DNA of 6,703 nt from Methanomicrobia archaeon (GTDB lineage: Archaea; Methanobacteriota_B; Thermococci; Methanofastidiosales; B48-G16), in assembly GCA_023133315.1 (NCBI GenBank), contig JAGLWR010000067.1:1-6703 (forward strand). The letters run 5' to 3'. The position numbers were made by a program, and so were the translations under genes. Shown one piece after another: positions 3,590-6,703 of this stretch. Position 1 is the first letter of the stretch; each line of letters starts with the position of its first letter. The notes under the pieces are model-generated. The model saw only the letters and a program-made list of their open reading frames with translations, searched no databases and was not told the DNA's origin.

Positions 3590-5155
3590 ATGATGAGTAT
3601 TGAGAATGTCCTCACAGAAGGTGAAAGACACAACATAGAATTCAAATCCTATTTGAATAGTGAACATCTTTCTAAAGGGAGGAAGCAACGGTTGGCCTCT
3701 CAGATGAAGTTCAGACTGGAGAGAGGTGACGGTACAGCATATTATATCATAGGAGTTTACGATGATGGGAATGTTTGTGGTTTGACGGAAAAGAGGTTTT
3801 CAGAAACATTGAGAATTATAAAGAAAATATCCGGGGAAGTGGGAGCAGAAATAACAAGGGTAGAGAAATTTGATAAAAAAGGTGTTTTTGCAAGAGTTAC
3901 AATAGAAAATAATCACGATATACAAAATAAAGGTCATATAGTGATTGGGACCATAGGGCATGTAGATCATGGAAAATCTACGCTCATTGGTAGCCTGATA
4001 ACGGATCAGGAAGACGATGGATCGGGAAAAACGAGGATATTTTTGGATTTCTTACCACATGAGATAGAAAGAGGATTAACCGCTGAGATCGCTTATGCCG
4101 TTTATGGGTTCGATGAAGAAGGAAAACCCATGAAGCTCAAAAATCCTTTAAATAAGAAAGAAGTTGCTGAAGTTGTGAATAAAGCGAGTAGATTGATCTC
4201 GTTTGTTGACTGTCCCGGGCATGCACCATGGCTCAGAACGACAATAAGAGGCATTCTGGGTCAAAAGGTTGATTATGCATTTTTGGTAATAGACGCTTCA
4301 GACGGAATTACATCGATAACTAAGGAACACATGGGAATAGCGATGGCCATGGAAATGCCAATGATAATAGCTCTTACAAAGATGGACAAGGTGAATGAAG
4401 AAGAATTAAAGAATGTAGAGGAAAATCTCAGCATTCTGCTAAAAAAATTGGGCAGAGTACCGTACAAAATAAGAAATCCCGATATAACTGTAGAGAATGA
4501 AAAAATTGTGCCTATAGTGAGATGTTCGGCTGTTACAAAAGAAGGATTCGATCTTCTTGACAAACTTCTTCTCAATCTTCCAGAGAGATCCAAAAAACTT
4601 GAAAGATTGGAAAAACCATTTTTGATGTATATTGACAAAGTTTATTCTATAAAAGGAGTGGGAACAGTAGTCACAGGAAGAGTGATGCAGGGTACTGTAG
4701 AAAACAATAGAGATCTTTATTTAGGACCTTTTAAAGATGGATACAGGAAAATAAGGGGACAGACAATAATGGAGCATTATCATTATTTGAAGAAAGCCGA
4801 GGTCGGGGATGTTATAGGGATAGCATTGAAAAATATTAAAAGAGAGGAGATACGAAGAGGTATGGTACTCGCAGAGAAAGTAGGTAAAAGAGTGAAAGAG
4901 TTTATAGGAGATGTTTTTATACTTTCCCATCCAACGACGATAAAAGAAGGTTACGAGCCTGTATTGCATCTGGAAACTATCTCTGAAAGTGTGCGATTTG
5001 AAGAGATATACGGAAAAGAGTATCTCAGTGTAGGGGATCGTGCTAAAGTGAGAATGAAATTTAAATACAACTCGTACCATATAGAAGAAGGAGAGAAATT
5101 TATCTTCAGAGAAGGAAGATCAAAAGGAATAGGCGGAGTTGAAAACGTTCTGTAG
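3590..5155 (+). CDS. GTPBP1-like translational-type GTPase (COG5258)
   Basis: This 521-residue GTPase is related to EF-1A/EF-Tu and the GTPBP1/GTPBP2 group. An N-terminal family domain (1-115; VLTEGERHNIEFKSYL and RLASQMKFRLERGDG) precedes the G domain. G motifs are intact: G1 GHVDHGKS (123-130), G2 Thr164 in ERGLTAEI, G3 DCPGH (207-211), G4 TKMD (263-266; the family usually has TK.D) and G5 CSA (312-314). EF-Tu-like beta-barrel domains II and III follow (about 342-521), with GVGTVVTGRV and a C-terminal GIGGVENVL. The protein is cytoplasmic. In eukaryotes GTPBP1 binds aminoacyl-tRNA and is linked to elongation and mRNA surveillance; the archaeal role is not settled. ATGs lie at 3590 and 3593; the TATA box supports 3590 (leaderless). 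A HerA-like ATPase gene starts 9 bases after its stop. No residue needed for GTP hydrolysis looks lost. Confidence 0.93.
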   Translation: MMSIENVLTEGERHNIEFKSYLNSEHLSKGRKQRLASQMKFRLERGDGTAYYIIGVYDDGNVCGLTEKRFSETLRIIKKISGEVGAEITRVEKFDKKGVFARVTIENNHDIQNKGHIVIGTIGHVDHGKSTLIGSLITDQEDDGSGKTRIFLDFLPHEIERGLTAEIAYAVYGFDEEGKPMKLKNPLNKKEVAEVVNKASRLISFVDCPGHAPWLRTTIRGILGQKVDYAFLVIDASDGITSITKEHMGIAMAMEMPMIIALTKMDKVNEEELKNVEENLSILLKKLGRVPYKIRNPDITVENEKIVPIVRCSAVTKEGFDLLDKLLLNLPERSKKLERLEKPFLMYIDKVYSIKGVGTVVTGRVMQGTVENNRDLYLGPFKDGYRKIRGQTIMEHYHYLKKAEVGDVIGIALKNIKREEIRRGMVLAEKVGKRVKEFIGDVFILSHPTTIKEGYEPVLHLETISESVRFEEIYGKEYLSVGDRAKVRMKFKYNSYHIEEGEKFIFREGRSKGIGGVENVL

Positions 5156-5159
5156 GTGA
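5153..5159 (+). promoter_or_regulatory. Ribosome binding site of the HerA-like gene inside the GTPase stop codon
   Basis: TAGGTGA contains the stop TAG and forms a strong AGGTGA site, with a 4-base spacer to ATG 5164. It decides the start and indicates translational coupling. Confidence 0.75.
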
Positions 5160-5163
5160 AAAA

Positions 5164-6703
5164 ATGGATAAGATAATAGTAGATAAGGAATTAAATTTAT
5201 TATCTTCCGATGATTATGTATTTATAGGTAGAAAATTAAGTGTTTTTAGAAGTTATAGGGACAGAGCCGGAATGTACGTCGGGAAAGTCGCAGAATTCCT
5301 TGAAGACAGTGACTATTTTGAAAAAAGAGTACTTGTAGACTCCATATCACCTCACGCCATATTTATCTGTGGAATGCGAGGATCGGGAAAATCTTATACG
5401 TTGGGAGTAATTGCAGAAGAAATCGCATTAAAAAACGATGCTGTTGGTGTAATAATTATCGATCCGATGGGGATATTCTGGTCGATGAAACAGAAAAATA
5501 AAGTAGAAGCCGAAAAACTTATTCTTCAGGAATGGGGGCTTACTCCCCAGGGTATAGATTCTGTAAGAGTTTTTATTCCCAAGGGGCAGAAAAAAGAAGC
5601 TCCTGAAGAGACATGGGATAAAATCTTTACAATAAGACCCTCTGAATTAACGGTCGAAGAATGGTGTCTCACGTTTGATGTGGATCGGTTCGAAGTCATG
5701 GGGATACTTTTAGATAGAACTATAGAATGTGTTAAAAACGGATATATAACAGAAAAAGGAAAGTTTATCGAAGGAAAAGCAAAAAACTACAGCGTAGACG
5801 ACATGATTTATACGATAGAAAGTGAGAAATCCATTCTTTCTCGGGAGAAAGGATTTAAGAGTGCTACGAGAAGAGCTCTGATAGCACGATTGAAAGGCGC
5901 AAAAAACTGGGGAATATTCGATGAAGAAGGAACTGAGTTAAAAGATCTATCGAAGAGAGGTCAGATCAGCGTTATAGATATATCATTTCTAGAGGATAAT
6001 GTAAGAGCTCTCGTCGTCGGAATCCTTGCAAGGAATATATTAAATACGAGGAAGATAGTTTCAAGACAGGAAGCTTCCGGGACGTTATCGAGTATGATAG
6101 GTAGCATTCCTGTAACGTGGCTTCTCATCGATGAAGCTCACATACTCGTTCCGGGAGGAGGAAGAAAGACCGCGGCATCGAATGCGTTACTGGAGTATGT
6201 AAGACAGGGAAGACAGCCCGGATGCTCCATCGTTCTCGCCACACAGCAGCCTTCTGCAGTGGATTCGAGGATTCTCTCCCAGACGGATATCCTTTTTTGC
6301 CATAAATTGGTATATGGTGACGATATAAATGCTGTCGTAAGGAGAATGCCATCTGAAATGCCTCACATGCTTAAAAACAGGGAGTTTATCCAGAATTTAC
6401 CAATAGGCATGGCCATTGTAGGTGACAAGGAAGAAGAAACCTCACGATCGTTCTTGGCAGCGATAAGACCAAGAATCTCGCAGCATGAGGGGAGAGAAAG
6501 GCGACCTATCTTTGAGATAGATCCGGACGTTATGAAAGAAAATGTAAAAAACATACTCTGTGAAAAATATAAAAAAGAAAGTAAAGGGGAACTTGAAAAG
6601 ATAATAAAGATGGTGAATGAGGACTATAATTTAAATCTTGACCTCGAAGAGATTTTGCAGGAACTCAGAGAGGAAGGAAGGATAGAAAGTAAAAAGATAG
6701 AAG
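5164..6703 (+). CDS. HerA-like DUF87 hexameric ATPase/translocase, 3' end beyond window
   Basis: The frame is open for 513 codons to the window edge. Residues 1-65 form a short N-terminal region (FIGRKLSVFRSYRDRAGMYVGKV), clearly shorter than the roughly 100-residue HAS barrel of canonical HerA. Walker A is GMRGSGKS (70-77). Walker B is WLLIDEAH (319-326, catalytic Glu324). Arginine-finger candidates Arg347 and Arg350 are in EYVRQGRQPG, and the sensor glutamine is Gln361 in ATQQP. IIIDPMGIFWSMK (97-109) is typical of DUF87. The 130-270 segment is inserted between the ATPase motifs, and a charged helical C-terminus follows, with LQELREEGRIESKK (498-511) resembling a small winged helix. HerA-like proteins are FtsK-type ring motors that pump DNA; HerA works with NurA in end resection, but no NurA is visible here. 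Start ATG 5164 has a strong ribosome binding site. The GTPase gene upstream is probably cotranscribed. Substrate unknown. Confidence 0.9.
   Translation, partial: MDKIIVDKELNLLSSDDYVFIGRKLSVFRSYRDRAGMYVGKVAEFLEDSDYFEKRVLVDSISPHAIFICGMRGSGKSYTLGVIAEEIALKNDAVGVIIIDPMGIFWSMKQKNKVEAEKLILQEWGLTPQGIDSVRVFIPKGQKKEAPEETWDKIFTIRPSELTVEEWCLTFDVDRFEVMGILLDRTIECVKNGYITEKGKFIEGKAKNYSVDDMIYTIESEKSILSREKGFKSATRRALIARLKGAKNWGIFDEEGTELKDLSKRGQISVIDISFLEDNVRALVVGILARNILNTRKIVSRQEASGTLSSMIGSIPVTWLLIDEAHILVPGGGRKTAASNALLEYVRQGRQPGCSIVLATQQPSAVDSRILSQTDILFCHKLVYGDDINAVVRRMPSEMPHMLKNREFIQNLPIGMAIVGDKEEETSRSFLAAIRPRISQHEGRERRPIFEIDPDVMKENVKNILCEKYKKESKGELEKIIKMVNEDYNLNLDLEEILQELREEGRIESKKIE

Noticed and set aside
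4273..4638. Minus-strand open frame inside the GTPase gene
   Set aside because: Antisense to highly conserved GTPase motifs; product shows no family features.
6125..6352. Minus-strand open frame inside the HerA-like gene
   Set aside because: Antisense to Walker B and the arginine-finger region, which are clearly real coding sequence.
1..6703. CRISPR arrays, insertion sequences, integrase or toxin-antitoxin genes
   Set aside because: No direct repeats with regular spacing, no terminal inverted repeats, and no transposase, integrase or toxin motifs in any real frame. The tRNA 3' end is not duplicated nearby as an attachment site.

Overview
This window reads as archaeal, most likely euryarchaeal, DNA. 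The evidence is an HMf-type histone gene, TATA/BRE promoters, GGTGA-type ribosome binding sites, a COG5258 (GTPBP1-like) GTPase and a HerA-like DUF87 ATPase. The DNA is A+T-rich, yet the single tRNA gene is about 68% G+C (50 of 73 bases), which suggests a thermophile. I cannot name the genus. Many TATA boxes are centred about 26 bp from a start codon, so leaderless or very short-leader transcripts seem common. A minority of genes have a clear Shine-Dalgarno site.

Layout. Positions 1-312 (+) hold the 3' end of histidyl-tRNA synthetase. It converges on a minus-strand block (309-3073), and the two stop codons overlap. In the direction of transcription this block contains: a small lipoprotein (3073-2606); two overlapping genes built from three copies of one short repeat module (2540-2130 and 2149-1568); an ISOC-type isochorismatase-like hydrolase (1454-921); tRNA-Gln(CUG) (900-828); and a GcvH-like protein that lacks the lipoyl lysine (734-309). 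Most units have their own TATA box, so the block is mainly a set of co-oriented units. The two module genes are the exception and look like one operon.

The divergent region 3074-3318 carries the lipoprotein promoter and a promoter-rich stretch that drives the histone gene (3319-3522). The histone gene ends in a hairpin plus T-tract. An apparent bicistronic unit follows: the GTPBP1-like GTPase (3590-5155) and a HerA-like hexameric ATPase (from 5164, running off the right edge). The ribosome binding site of the second gene is embedded in the stop codon of the first.

The points most worth a second look are the non-lipoylatable GcvH-like protein, the duplicated-module gene pair, and the coupling of a translational-type GTPase to a HerA-like ATPase. 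No mobile element, CRISPR array or obvious defence island is visible, and functions for the module pair and the lipoprotein remain unknown.
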